Shown in pieces: positions 8,686-17,627 of a DNA stretch of 64,000 nt. The translations under genes and the position numbers were made by a program. How positions within the stretch are numbered: the stretch's first letter is position 1; every line of letters begins with the position of its first letter. The notes under the pieces were generated by a model. The model saw only the letters and a program-made list of their open reading frames with translations. It made no database searches and was not told the origin of the DNA. The stretch is from positions 38,335 to 102,334 of the forward strand of contig CASDZI010000002.1 in assembly GCA_949285605.1 (NCBI GenBank), written 5' to 3'. The DNA comes from an uncultured Christensenella sp. (lineage in GTDB: Bacteria; Bacillota; Clostridia; Christensenellales; DTU072).

Positions 8686-9990
8686 TTATTCTCCTTTAGA
8701 TCTTTTTTTCTTTCTTATAAATCCGAACAGCGCTATTCCGCCGGCAACGAGCGCAACGCCGCCCGTTATCGACACGGCGATTATTTCCCTCGTAGTCATA
8801 AAGGGTTCGGTCTTGGAAGGCGTCGGCGTGGTATTTTCTTTTATGTCGGACTCGAAAACCACCTTTACCGTAACGTCGGTTTCAGGCATTACGAAAGTAA
8901 GTTTACTGCCCGTAAAATCGGTGACCACGGCTCTGCCGTCGGCCGATACCAAAACGTATTTTATGGAATAACCGTCCTTTATCCCGTCGAAAATTATCTC
9001 CACTATGTCTCCTGCCTTGTAACTTTCCTCGCAATCGTACTCGGCGTAAGCGCATTCCACGGTCACGGAATATTCTTTCGGCAAAGGAATCTCTTCGGGG
9101 TTTTCTTCAAGCTCTTCTTTCGCATAGATAATCATATCGTCCTCGGGGAATATCGGAAAAACGACTTCGCTCCCGTCTGCGTAAAGGAAAACTTTTCCGT
9201 CGGTGACTTTGTCGGAAGAAAGATATCCTCCTACCTCGACGTAAATATTCCTCTCCGTGCCGTCGGAGACGGTAATTCGGTAATATACCCTTTCGTAAAC
9301 GGAAAAATATTCTCCTTCGGCGGTTATTTTCCCCGAAGCAACGCCTTCGCTATCTACGAAACCGACAAAACGGTGGGTATCGGTATCTGTCTTTTCCGTC
9401 AGAGTTCCGCCGTAAAGGACGGAAACGCTTTCCCCGTCCACGGTGACGTTAAGAAAATAATCGGTAAACAACGGATAAAGGGTAATACTTTCTTCTATCG
9501 GCGACGAAACGTATTCTTCGGAAAATTCGGGATCGGTAAACCATTTGTCCACGGTGTACCCGAACACGCTGTCGTGCAAAACGGGGATCTCTCCGTAAAA
9601 AGCCGAAAGGGTAGTCGTTTCGTCGGCAACTTTTACCGTTATCGTTTCGGTTTTTCTTTCCTTTTTCCCGTAAAAATAAATCCTACCGTCCGACGAGTCG
9701 GAAAGCTCGACGGTATAAGGATAAACAACGGGACGGGTAAATTCTTCGTCGAAGTACCATTCCACGTAATAGCCCTCTCCTGCCGTTTCGTCTTCCAGTC
9801 CGGACGACAAGACAGTCCCTTCCCTCACGAAAGATATTTCCGATACCGTCACGCCCTCTCTTTCATAGACGAGAGTAAGGAGGTTTTCGGCAAAAGCCGC
9901 CTCCGCAGAAAGAACGGTCAGGCAGACGGTTGACGCAAAAATAAAGAATACCGCAATTAAAACCGCTATGAGTCGGGGGAAAGTTCTCAT
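8686..9990 (-). CDS. membrane-anchored extracellular protein with InlB-like beta repeats
   Basis: A 434-residue protein with an N-terminal signal/TM segment (LIAVLIAVFFIFASTVCLTV), an extracellular region, and a C-terminal TM helix (EIIAVSITGGVALVAGGIAL) followed by a KKKRSK stop-transfer tail. It is thus a wall-facing anchored protein without LPXTG. The middle has segments such as YYVEWYFDEEF and VDKWFTDPEF, like Listeria-Bacteroides (InlB B) repeats, and a C-terminal VTVECAY domain. I take the ATG at 9990; no ribosome site precedes it and a promoter ends 7 bases upstream, so the mRNA may be leaderless. Ligand unknown. Confidence 0.75.
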   Translation of the reverse strand: MRTFPRLIAVLIAVFFIFASTVCLTVLSAEAAFAENLLTLVYEREGVTVSEISFVREGTVLSSGLEDETAGEGYYVEWYFDEEFTRPVVYPYTVELSDSSDGRIYFYGKKERKTETITVKVADETTTLSAFYGEIPVLHDSVFGYTVDKWFTDPEFSEEYVSSPIEESITLYPLFTDYFLNVTVDGESVSVLYGGTLTEKTDTDTHRFVGFVDSEGVASGKITAEGEYFSVYERVYYRITVSDGTERNIYVEVGGYLSSDKVTDGKVFLYADGSEVVFPIFPEDDMIIYAKEELEENPEEIPLPKEYSVTVECAYAEYDCEESYKAGDIVEIIFDGIKDGYSIKYVLVSADGRAVVTDFTGSKLTFVMPETDVTVKVVFESDIKENTTPTPSKTEPFMTTREIIAVSITGGVALVAGGIALFGFIRKKKRSKGE

Positions 9991-9997
9991 ACGACAA

Positions 9998-10027
9998 ATT
10001 TTACCATATTCCGACAACGGTTTTCAA
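9998..10027 (-). promoter_or_regulatory. promoter abutting the surface-protein start codon
   Basis: On the minus strand TTGAAA (10027-10022) and TAAAAT (10003-9998) are 18 bases apart, with TG just before the -10. The ATG begins 8 bases after the -10, about where transcription should start. Confidence 0.6.
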
Positions 10028-10035
10028 TAAAGTAA

Positions 10036-10067
10036 TAAAAAAAGCCGCCTCCCTTTCGGGAAACGGC
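10036..10067 (-). terminator. intrinsic terminator of the first glnN
   Basis: On the minus strand GCCGTTTCCC-type and GGGAGGCGGC-type arms enclose a GAAA loop and are followed by a run of T. Confidence 0.8.
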
Positions 10068-10075
10068 GACGGAAT

Positions 10076-12154
10076 TCAACAAACGCTGAAAAGAATATCT
10101 CCGTAAGACGGATACGGCCAGTATTCCTTTGCGGTGGAAAGTTCCATTTCGTCGGCTATCGCTCTCAAGCCTTTCATCTCGGGAATGACCCTGTCTCTGT
10201 AACAGAAAGCTCCCCTTTCGCCGTTTCCGAAAGAAAACGCTTCCTGCATCGCTATCTCCAAGGACGCCAGCTTCTTGATGCCGGCATTGTATAAAGCGTT
10301 GAGTTTCTCCATCAGGGAGACGTTCATTTCCAATCCGGCATTCTTCAACGCCACGTCCGTTTCGGCGAGGTCTTTAAGATAAGCCGATACCGCAGGAAGG
10401 ATCCCCCTCTTCATCATATCCACCATCGTAAGCGTCTCTATCCGCAATATCTTGCAATAGTTTTCGGTGTAAATTTCCTGCCTGGAAGTTATCTCCTCTT
10501 TGGTGAAAACCTTGTGCCGAGCAAAAAGTTTTACGTTCTTTTCCGCAGTCAGAAGGGGTAGGGCGTCCGCCGTGGAACGTAAGTTAAGGAGTCCCCTTGT
10601 TCTCGCTTCGGTTACCCATTCCTCGGAATAATTGTTTCCGTTGAAAATTATCTGCTTGTGCTCGCGCATAGTGCGGCGGACGATTTCGTTCACGGCTTTG
10701 GCCAAATTTTCGCATCCTTCAAGTTCGTCGGCGAACTGCCTTAACTCCTCTGCGACTATGGTATTGAGAATGGTGTTTATCCCTGCGATACTGAACGTGG
10801 AACCGGGCATTCTGAATTCGAATTTGTTCCCCGTGAAGGCAAAGGGCGAAGTACGGTTCCTGTCGGTGGCGTCCTGCGGAAGTTTGGGCAGGACGTGCAC
10901 GCCTATCTCCACGTTGCATTTAGCCCGTTTGGAATAGGTCCGCTCTTCCTCTATCGCCGAAAGTATGCCGGTAAGCTCGTCTCCGAGGAACATACTGACT
11001 ATCGCCGGAGGCGCTTCGTTGGCTCCCAGACGGTGGTCGTTGCCCGCACTCGCTACCGAAATACGCAAAAGGTCCTGATACTCGTCCACCGCTTTGATGA
11101 CCGCCGCAAGGAACAGTAAAAACTGTGCGTTTTCCGAGGGACTTTTCCCCGGTTCGAAAAGATTTTTTCCGGTGTCGGTGGAAAGGGACCAGTTATTGTG
11201 TTTGCCGCTGCCGTTGACGAAAGCGAAGGGTTTTTCGTGCAGCAGACAGACCATTCCGTGCTTTAACGCCACTTTTTTCATCATTTCCATAGTGAGCTGA
11301 TTGTGGTCGGTGGCAAGTCCCACGGGACAATATATGGGCGCAAGTTCGTGCTGAGCGGGCGCCACTTCGTTGTGTTTGGTTTTGGCGAATATCCCCAGTT
11401 TCCAGAGCTCCTCGTCGAGGTCTTTCATATATTTGACCACACGGGTCTTTATAGCTCCGAAATAGTGGTCGTCCAGCTCCTGCCCTTTGGGCGGTCTGGC
11501 GCCGAAAAGCGTCCTGCCCGTGAACACGAGATCGGGACGGGCGTCGAACATCGCTTTGTCTATCAGGAAATATTCCTGTTCCGGTCCGGCGGTGGAAACG
11601 ACCCTCTTTACGTCGGTCTGTCCGAAGAAAGCGAGTATCCTGAGAGCCTGGCGGTTGATGGCTTCCATACTTCTCAAAAGCGGCGTTTTCTTGTCCAACG
11701 CCTGCCCGTTATAGCTGCAGAAAGCCGTGGGAATACAGAGTATTCCGTCCTTTATGAAAGCGTAACTCGTCGGATCCCAGGCGGTGTACCCTCTGGCTTC
11801 GAAAGTTGCCCTCAGTCCTCCCGAGGGAAAGCTGGAAGCGTCCGACTCTCCTTTTATGAGCTCCTTCCCCGAAAATTCCATAATGACGCCGCCGTCGGCG
11901 GTAGGCGTTATGAAGCTGTCGTGTTTTTCGGCGGTTATGCCAGTCATGGGCTGGAACCAGTGCGTATAATGCGTAACTCCGTGTTCTATTGCCCAGTCCT
12001 TCATTGCGTTGGCGACCACGTTGGCAAGTTCCAACGACAGACTTTCGTCCTCGGCTATGCATTTTTTGAGTGCTTTGTAAATTTCGGCAGGCAACCTCTC
12101 CTTCATCACGTTGTCGCTGAAAACCAGACTTCCGAACATTTCCGTGGTAGTCAT
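10076..12154 (-). CDS. glnN: glutamine synthetase type III (first copy)
   Basis: Makes glutamine from glutamate, ammonia and ATP. At 692 residues it has the length of the large GSIII class. Family signatures include [30 protein letters not shown] (metal Glu), [12 protein letters not shown] and [21 protein letters not shown] precedes the ATG. It follows the HAD phosphatase gene, separated only by a hairpin, and no separate promoter is obvious in the 53-base gap, so expression may depend on read-through. A second GSIII (43886-45979) and a GSI (42349-43557) are also in the window. Confidence 0.93.
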   Translation of the reverse strand: MTTTEMFGSLVFSDNVMKERLPAEIYKALKKCIAEDESLSLELANVVANAMKDWAIEHGVTHYTHWFQPMTGITAEKHDSFITPTADGGVIMEFSGKELIKGESDASSFPSGGLRATFEARGYTAWDPTSYAFIKDGILCIPTAFCSYNGQALDKKTPLLRSMEAINRQALRILAFFGQTDVKRVVSTAGPEQEYFLIDKAMFDARPDLVFTGRTLFGARPPKGQELDDHYFGAIKTRVVKYMKDLDEELWKLGIFAKTKHNEVAPAQHELAPIYCPVGLATDHNQLTMEMMKKVALKHGMVCLLHEKPFAFVNGSGKHNNWSLSTDTGKNLFEPGKSPSENAQFLLFLAAVIKAVDEYQDLLRISVASAGNDHRLGANEAPPAIVSMFLGDELTGILSAIEEERTYSKRAKCNVEIGVHVLPKLPQDATDRNRTSPFAFTGNKFEFRMPGSTFSIAGINTILNTIVAEELRQFADELEGCENLAKAVNEIVRRTMREHKQIIFNGNNYSEEWVTEARTRGLLNLRSTADALPLLTAEKNVKLFARHKVFTKEEITSRQEIYTENYCKILRIETLTMVDMMKRGILPAVSAYLKDLAETDVALKNAGLEMNVSLMEKLNALYNAGIKKLASLEIAMQEAFSFGNGERGAFCYRDRVIPEMKGLRAIADEMELSTAKEYWPYPSYGDILFSVC

Positions 12155-12172
12155 ATTAGCCTCCTTTTATCG

Positions 12173-12204
12173 AAAAACGCCGCAACAATGAATTGCGACG
12201 CAGG
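12173..12204 (-). terminator. hairpin between the HAD gene and glnN (terminator or attenuator)
   Basis: On the minus strand CGTCGCAAT and GTTGCGGCG pair around a short loop and are followed by TTTTT, directly before the glnN ribosome site. Confidence 0.65.
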
Positions 12205-12207
12205 TTT

Positions 12208-12996
12208 TTAACAATATTTTCTCAAGTCGTTCACGCTGTCCAGAACGTAATCGGGTTTGGTGTCGGACTTGAAAAGCATTTCCGGAGTGGTCTCCCCCGT
12301 CAGTACCAGCACGCTGGTCATTCCGTTGTTGAGCCCGAACTTTATATCGGTGTAAAGACGGTCGCCCACGAAAGCGCAATCCTTGGGAGACGCCGAACAA
12401 TGATCGAACACGAATTCCGCCATGGGCGAACAGGGTTTACCTATGACCACGTCGGGACGGTGTCCGTTGGTGGCGTAGATAAGTTCCATAAACGCTCCTG
12501 CGTCGGGCATATCCCCCTTGTCCGACGGACAGACGAGGTCGGGGTGGGTGGCTATGTAAACGCTCCCCGCCGTAATGAGGTTGGTGGCGTGGAAGAGTTT
12601 TTCGTAAGTAAGTTCGGTATCGAACGCAAGAATAACTATATCCGCAGGTTCGCCTATTTCCTTGACTTCTATCCCGTAGTCGGCAAATTCCTGTTTCAGA
12701 CAGTCGGTGCCGAGGACGTAAGCGGATTTGTAAGGATAATGACGGTTTATGTACTGGGCGGTAGCCATTCCGCTGGTCACTATCTGCTCCATGGCGGCGT
12801 CGTAGCCCATTCTGTGTATTTTTTCGAGGTAATCGTATTTGGATCGGGAGGAATTGTTGGTGACGAAGCAGACCTGTCTGCCGCTGTCGGTCAGTATTTT
12901 CAAAGTTTCCATCGCTCCGTCTAAAGGCACGTCGCCCATATTGAGAGTTCCGTCCATATCGAACAAAAATACTTTTACGTCTCTTAGATCAACCAT
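12208..12996 (-). CDS. HAD-IIA family phosphatase (NagD-like)
   Basis: A 262-residue phosphohydrolase. FLFDMDGTL (~10) holds the nucleophile Asp and acid/base Asp, TNNSS (~46) is motif II, and GKP plus VGDRLYTDIKFG are motifs III and IV. The capped IIA subclass includes NagD and 4-nitrophenylphosphatase-type enzymes that act on small sugar or nucleotide phosphates. The start overlaps the end of the upstream gene by 8 bases, so the two are coupled. Substrate unknown. Confidence 0.85.
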   Translation of the reverse strand: MVDLRDVKVFLFDMDGTLNMGDVPLDGAMETLKILTDSGRQVCFVTNNSSRSKYDYLEKIHRMGYDAAMEQIVTSGMATAQYINRHYPYKSAYVLGTDCLKQEFADYGIEVKEIGEPADIVILAFDTELTYEKLFHATNLITAGSVYIATHPDLVCPSDKGDMPDAGAFMELIYATNGHRPDVVIGKPCSPMAEFVFDHCSASPKDCAFVGDRLYTDIKFGLNNGMTSVLVLTGETTPEMLFKSDTKPDYVLDSVNDLRKYC

Positions 12997-13951
12997 ATCC
13001 TATTATTCCTTCGGGGATCCCCCTGTTGTATATTTCCGCAAAAAGCGGATTATCTGCGTTTACCGCCTCCGAAAAGGCCTTCGTTATTTCCTTTTTAGCC
13101 GCTCCGCCGAAACGGAAACCCACCTTGGCAAAAATATTTTTCAGCTCCTCTCTCGTCAGCAAAAGATCCTTTTCGCCGTAACGGGGACGGGCGTCGGTAA
13201 CGACTTCGGGAACAAGTTTTTCCGCAGGTATAAGCATATCACGAAAATTCCATTTTGTAAACAAAATAAGCAATCTATGGAAATAATATGCCGCATTCAG
13301 GTAGTTTTCCGTACCGCCGCCCAGCCGCCTTGCGGTTTCGGAGACGGTAAAAGAGGCAACGGAGCGATCTTTCAATCTTTCCGCCGTCAATGCAACCAAT
13401 CGCAGACAACTGCGGACGTACTCCTCTCTGTCTTCGTTCCCGAAAAGGACCTTCTTGGTGCCGAGCAACAACCCTTCCAACGCTTTGTCTTTGAAAATCC
13501 CCCCTTTATCCTTGTAGTAAACGGCAAGAGCTTCGGTAAAAATCGCCGCAACGCAGGCAAAACAATTCAAAGCGGCTTTTTCCGACGACGGACGGAATAT
13601 CGACGTGTCTATGAAACAGAATTCCGCAAAGACGCCGTTATACGGCATAAAGAGTTCCGGGAAAACAAAATCCGGGAAAAAAGCGTATCGTCCTTTTGCC
13701 AGTCTTTTTGCCGCAAAACAGGCTTTTTCTCCCCCCAAAGCCACGGTAAAACCGCTTTTCTTGAAATCGCCTTTCCCCGCTTCGAGCAGGTCCGCTTTGT
13801 AACCTTCGAGAGTAAGAAGACGGCAAAACTCCTCCCCCTTCTCCCTGTCCTCGTAAAACACGTTCACGTTGCCTGCCTGATAAAGCGCAGACAGTACTCT
13901 TATCCCCGACGACGTGTCTTCTCCGAAATTAAGGTTGGTTCTCGTTCGCAT
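12989..13951 (-). CDS. unrecognised protein, possibly a degenerate iron-alcohol-dehydrogenase/dehydroquinate-synthase-fold protein
   Basis: I do not firmly recognise this 320-residue protein. I start at 13951 because GAGGTGATT precedes that ATG; the frame continues upstream without a ribosome site. An N-terminal alpha/beta half contains VALGGEKACFAAKRLA, which sits where Fe-ADH-like proteins have a nucleotide-binding GGG...D.AK segment. FIDTSIFRPSSEKAALNCF and a helical C-terminal half follow. The metal-binding Asp and His residues expected of that superfamily are not seen, so it may be a pseudoenzyme or unrelated. No signal peptide. Coupled to the HAD phosphatase downstream. Confidence 0.6.
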   Translation of the reverse strand: MRTRTNLNFGEDTSSGIRVLSALYQAGNVNVFYEDREKGEEFCRLLTLEGYKADLLEAGKGDFKKSGFTVALGGEKACFAAKRLAKGRYAFFPDFVFPELFMPYNGVFAEFCFIDTSIFRPSSEKAALNCFACVAAIFTEALAVYYKDKGGIFKDKALEGLLLGTKKVLFGNEDREEYVRSCLRLVALTAERLKDRSVASFTVSETARRLGGGTENYLNAAYYFHRLLILFTKWNFRDMLIPAEKLVPEVVTDARPRYGEKDLLLTREELKNIFAKVGFRFGGAAKKEITKAFSEAVNADNPLFAEIYNRGIPEGIIGYG

Positions 13952-14090
13952 AATCACCTCTTCGAATCTCGTTCTTTTCAAGATATTGTAACCCTTTCGA
14001 AAAGTTTTAATTCGGGAAATTAACGCTGATTTTGACGAATAGTAACCTCCGCTTATAATAATTAAACAATAATTACCATATACTACGTTT

Positions 14091-15197
14091 ATGAAAAAAC
14101 CTCTTTCCTTTCCGATAAAACTCCTCTTGGTCGCTTTAGCGGCGTTCGTGGTATTCAATTACGGATTTTTCAGGGAAATATTCGGAAAGATAAACGAGGC
14201 GATGCAACCGATTTTCATCGGGATAACCCTTGCGCTCATAATGAACGTCCCGGCGGAATTTTTCGAAAAAAAGCTGTTTGCCAAGCTCAAGAAAGATAAA
14301 CTTCGCAAGGCGTTGAGTTTAGCTCTGTCGGTCCTGATACTCGCAGGGGTGGCAGCCCTTGTGTTCGGGCTTGCCGTTCCCGCAGGGGTGGAAAGCGTAA
14401 AGGGGATATTTTCTTCGAAAAACGATTCTTCTCCCTTCGATAAACTCGCAAATACAAGCGCTTTTATGAATTTTCTCGTAACTCAAGGGAGAGTTCTGTA
14501 CGAGAATTTCGCCTCGAAAATCTCCGACTATATGCCGCAAATGCTGGATATAGCCAAAAACGTGTTCAAAATAGCCGCCAATATCCTCCTCGGACTCGGG
14601 ATAGCGATAATGCTCCTCGCCAACAAGACCGCCCTCAAAAATCAGGCGTCCAAACTCTTCGGATTTTTGCTTAAAGGTAAAAACACCGAGAAAATCACCG
14701 AAATAGCCGATATCGCCGTGTCGAAATTTTCCCGTTACCTCGGCGGACAAGTGCTGGAAGCGGTCATACTCGGCTCGGTCTGTTATCTGTGTATGCTGAT
14801 TTTAAGGCTGCCCTATGCAGCTCTCATCTCCCTCGTCATCGGGTTTTCCAACCTGATACCCATCGTAGGCGCCTACGTCGGAGGGGGACTGAGCGCATTG
14901 CTCGTCTTTTCGGTAAGTCCCGCCAAAGCCGTGGTATTTATTATATTTATTCTTATTCTGCAACAGGTGGAATCCTTCACCACCTATCCGGTAATAGTGG
15001 GAAAATACGTCGGTCTGAACGGTTTCTGGATAATGGTCTCCATCGTCCTGTGGGGCGGTTTGCTGGGCTTTTGGGGCGTTTTCCTCGGGGTGCCCTTTAC
15101 GGCGTTTCTTCACGACCTTCTGGGCAGCTTCATCGCTCAGAAAAACAATCTTCCCGCCTTGCCGCCTTCCCGTTCCGACGAGCCGAAACCCACTTAA
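14091..15197 (+). CDS. AI-2E family transporter (YtvI/TqsA-like permease)
   Basis: A 368-residue polytopic membrane protein with about eight TM helices. Hydrophobic segments fall near 10-30, 38-55, 75-95, 168-185, 235-260, 265-290, 295-315 and 335-360, with a large loop between the third and fourth, as in the AI-2 exporter/YtvI family. Members move small molecules or ions (AI-2, Na+/H+); the substrate here is unknown. There is no ribosome site before the ATG, and a TATACT -10-like box ends 6 bases upstream, so it may be leaderless. Divergent from the unrecognised gene. Confidence 0.8.
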   Translation: MKKPLSFPIKLLLVALAAFVVFNYGFFREIFGKINEAMQPIFIGITLALIMNVPAEFFEKKLFAKLKKDKLRKALSLALSVLILAGVAALVFGLAVPAGVESVKGIFSSKNDSSPFDKLANTSAFMNFLVTQGRVLYENFASKISDYMPQMLDIAKNVFKIAANILLGLGIAIMLLANKTALKNQASKLFGFLLKGKNTEKITEIADIAVSKFSRYLGGQVLEAVILGSVCYLCMLILRLPYAALISLVIGFSNLIPIVGAYVGGGLSALLVFSVSPAKAVVFIIFILILQQVESFTTYPVIVGKYVGLNGFWIMVSIVLWGGLLGFWGVFLGVPFTAFLHDLLGSFIAQKNNLPALPPSRSDEPKPT

Positions 15198-15282
15198 AAA
15201 TCCGGTAATGTATTTATGTAATAAAATTATTATATTTGAACCTTTTAATTTATAATAAGGGCGTTGTCGCCCGAGTAAAAAA

Positions 15283-15681
15283 TCAGCCGCCGCAGAATTT
15301 TCTTCCGAACACGGGACAGAGCCTTTTCGCTTCGTCGCAGGCTTTTTTCAATTCGGATACGCCGTACGCTTCTCCTTGCCTTATATAGCTTCTGGAAGGG
15401 TTGTTTCCGAAAACCATTATTACCCCGTCGCAGGCAAAGCTCAAAGCAAGCCGCACCGCTTCCACGACGTCGGGCGCCTCGCTCTTCAGAAGAAAAACCA
15501 CCCCTTCCTCGCTTTCCGCACTTTTCCCCTTTACCGTTAATTTACGTAAAGGAAAACGCTTCGCTTCCTCCTCGGTCAGGAAGGCGGCTCCGCTTGAGGC
15601 AGAAACTCTCGCGCCTTCTTCTATCTGTCCGACTCCCTCTTCCTTATAAAGTTTCGAAAAAAAGTAAAAAGGTCTGTTCAA
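15283..15681 (-). CDS. small unrecognised cytoplasmic protein
   Basis: A 132-residue protein I do not recognise. I place the start at a TTG (15681) because AAAGGAG lies six bases upstream; the frame runs 24 bases further without such support. It has no signal peptide or TM segment. The C-terminal half (VVEAVRLALSFACDGVIMVF, then NNPSRSYIRQG and a final CPVFGRKFCGG) looks structured. A very weak resemblance to SleB-type cell-wall hydrolases (A-L...F-x-N-P) is not enough for a call. It lies just after the terminator of the 15745-17592 gene. Confidence 0.55.
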   Translation of the reverse strand: MNRPFYFFSKLYKEEGVGQIEEGARVSASSGAAFLTEEEAKRFPLRKLTVKGKSAESEEGVVFLLKSEAPDVVEAVRLALSFACDGVIMVFGNNPSRSYIRQGEAYGVSELKKACDEAKRLCPVFGRKFCGG

Positions 15682-15694
15682 AACCGTCTCCTTT

Positions 15695-15725
15695 CCATAA
15701 AACAAGCCGACCGAAGTCGGCTTGT
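15695..15725 (-). terminator. intrinsic terminator of the cvpA-associated unit
   Basis: On the minus strand ACAAGCCGAC and GTCGGCTTGT (15725-15716 and 15711-15702) form a perfect 10-bp stem around a TTCG loop, followed by TTTTAT. Confidence 0.85.
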
Positions 15726-15744
15726 ATCGGTTTTTATTATGCGT

Positions 15745-17592
15745 TTAAGCGTTTGTATCGTATATTATCGTCGCGAACCCTTTTTCCGGTAAAGTTGCGC
15801 CGTTTTCGGCATAAGCGTAGCCGTATTGATTTGCGCTCAAGATAAGTCCGCCGTCCCCCGTTTCGTAAATTGCGGTCTTGACCGTGCCGCCCGCAAAATT
15901 CACGCTGCCGCTTCCGATGTTGAAGAGCGGTATGAGATAACAACCCGTTTCTTCGTTATAGAAAGCTCCGTCCTGCGTTTCGTTCACGTTTACCGTCACG
16001 GCAGAACCGAAATTAAGCGTATTGTACTGAGAGTACGCATTTACAAATTCGGTAAGGGAATCGAATACGGTTACGCTTATTTCCGCTTCGTCGGGAGAAA
16101 CCACTCCGTAATTGGGGGTTGCTCCCGTTATAATTTCTCCGGTGGGATCGTAAGTGTAAATTATAGGCTCGGCAATGAATTCTATAACTCCGCCCAACAT
16201 TCCGCTTACGTTACTGTTGTAAATAAAAGCCTGCTGCTCTTTCTCCAAAGACGATATGTTGTTAAAGGTGTCTTCGGAAATTATTCCCTTCCCCGCCAAA
16301 GTCGCCGTGGTGGAATTGGTCATAGCCGCAGTTACGGCAGAAGGTATTTCGTTCAGGGTGGTGTCCGCCGGTATGAGGCTCAACGCTCCGCTTTCCAGTT
16401 CGGTTTCGTCGAAAATTTCGTTCAGACCGAGAGTTTTAAGTCTGTCGTTAAGTCCGTTTATCGCCACGTCTTTCAATGCGATAAGTATGGGCTCGGACTT
16501 CGTCACGCCTGCTTCGGGATTGTCGGCTTCATAAATATCGATTATTTCCCCTATCTTGGTATTTTGGACGATTTCGGTAACTTTCGCACTTCCGAGTTCG
16601 TTAACCAAAAGGTCTTCCGTCCCGAAAAGCTCCGCTTTGCCTGCGGCTATTTCTTCCTCGGTGGGCAGACGCATTTTACGCAAGACTACCGCGCTGTCCT
16701 TGGTAATGTTAACCACGTCTTTTACGTAAAGAGCGTTTATAGTTTCGTTGATGCCCTTCAAAGGATAGGTATTGGTTACGGTCTCTCCGTCGATAACTTC
16801 GGTGATTTCCTTGGTTTTGTAAATCGGATTGCCGTATTCGTCGAGTTTTATTTCTCCGTTTTCGTCAAGTTCGTACTGCGACTCTATGGAACTGTATTTC
16901 AACGCCTTCAAAGTCATATTGGCGTCGTCCTCTATCGTCATAAGTTCGCAAAGGAACATACTCTTTATCGTGGTGTCGGTGCTCGCCGCCCCTATATCCT
17001 TTATCGCTACGTTTTTGAGTTCCTGCAATACGGCGTTGCTTTCTTCGGTAATTTCGATAACTTCTCCCAAAGTATAACTTTCAAAATCCGAAAAAGCCGT
17101 GGCAAGCGGACTCGCCAGAAATTCGGCGTCGGAAAAGATCGGCATATCGGGAAACTCTATCCCGAACTTGTCTTTGGCGTTGTTTATGGTGAGGTTGTTG
17201 CTGACGGTCTCTCCGAGTTTGTCGAGGGTGGAAGTCTTTATGATCGAGGCGTCCACTCCGATAACTTCTTCCACGGTATCGCTGATCAGGCTGACGCCTA
17301 TCAGTTTTTCCAAATCGCCGATTTCCTTACTTGACATATCGGACACTGCGGCAAGGATCTCTCTGCCCCACTCCATAACGCTCATCGCCTTGACGGAATC
17401 GTCGAAGGCAAGTTCCGTCGAAGTGTTTTTCTCTATCTGATCGCTGATGGTGCCCACCATTCCTTCCTTCGTCAGAACGATGTATCCGCCGAGGGCGATC
17501 CCTCCCAGAGTAAGCACTACGCCGAGCAAGATACACAGGATGACAAGTAACGCCTTCCCCACGCATCCGCCGGCAAATCCGGTAAATTTCAT
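15745..17592 (-). CDS. large membrane-anchored exported protein with degenerate ~30-residue repeats
   Basis: A 615-residue protein I cannot assign. One N-terminal TM helix (~12-36, ALLVILCILLGVVLTLGGIA) anchors an extracellular region of ~570 residues. That region has at least four degenerate units, each with a short hydrophobic-acidic strand and then ...L..LK...I..I (for example near 155, 213, 270 and 345: LGEVIEITEESN...LQELKNVAI and GEIIDIYEADN...LIALKDVAI). Thr, Asp and Glu are common and Cys is almost absent. SD AGGAGGAG precedes the ATG. It lies 35 bases after the CvpA-like gene in the same unit, so a shared envelope role is likely. Confidence 0.7.
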   Translation of the reverse strand: MKFTGFAGGCVGKALLVILCILLGVVLTLGGIALGGYIVLTKEGMVGTISDQIEKNTSTELAFDDSVKAMSVMEWGREILAAVSDMSSKEIGDLEKLIGVSLISDTVEEVIGVDASIIKTSTLDKLGETVSNNLTINNAKDKFGIEFPDMPIFSDAEFLASPLATAFSDFESYTLGEVIEITEESNAVLQELKNVAIKDIGAASTDTTIKSMFLCELMTIEDDANMTLKALKYSSIESQYELDENGEIKLDEYGNPIYKTKEITEVIDGETVTNTYPLKGINETINALYVKDVVNITKDSAVVLRKMRLPTEEEIAAGKAELFGTEDLLVNELGSAKVTEIVQNTKIGEIIDIYEADNPEAGVTKSEPILIALKDVAINGLNDRLKTLGLNEIFDETELESGALSLIPADTTLNEIPSAVTAAMTNSTTATLAGKGIISEDTFNNISSLEKEQQAFIYNSNVSGMLGGVIEFIAEPIIYTYDPTGEIITGATPNYGVVSPDEAEISVTVFDSLTEFVNAYSQYNTLNFGSAVTVNVNETQDGAFYNEETGCYLIPLFNIGSGSVNFAGGTVKTAIYETGDGGLILSANQYGYAYAENGATLPEKGFATIIYDTNA

Positions 17593-17627
17593 ATTCTCCT
17601 CCTGAATACTCTTAAATTATTACACCG

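Noticed and set aside
12839..14023. 394-codon plus-strand frame over the HAD and unrecognised genes
   Set aside because: It spans two coupled minus-strand genes that both have ribosome sites; composition is shadow-like.
15283..15681. SleB-type cell-wall hydrolase
   Set aside because: Only a few residues agree, there is no signal peptide, and the family's catalytic Glu context is not seen.
15826..17334. 502-codon plus-strand frame opposite the large exported protein
   Set aside because: No ribosome site or domain; the minus-strand gene has a TM anchor, repeats and operon context.
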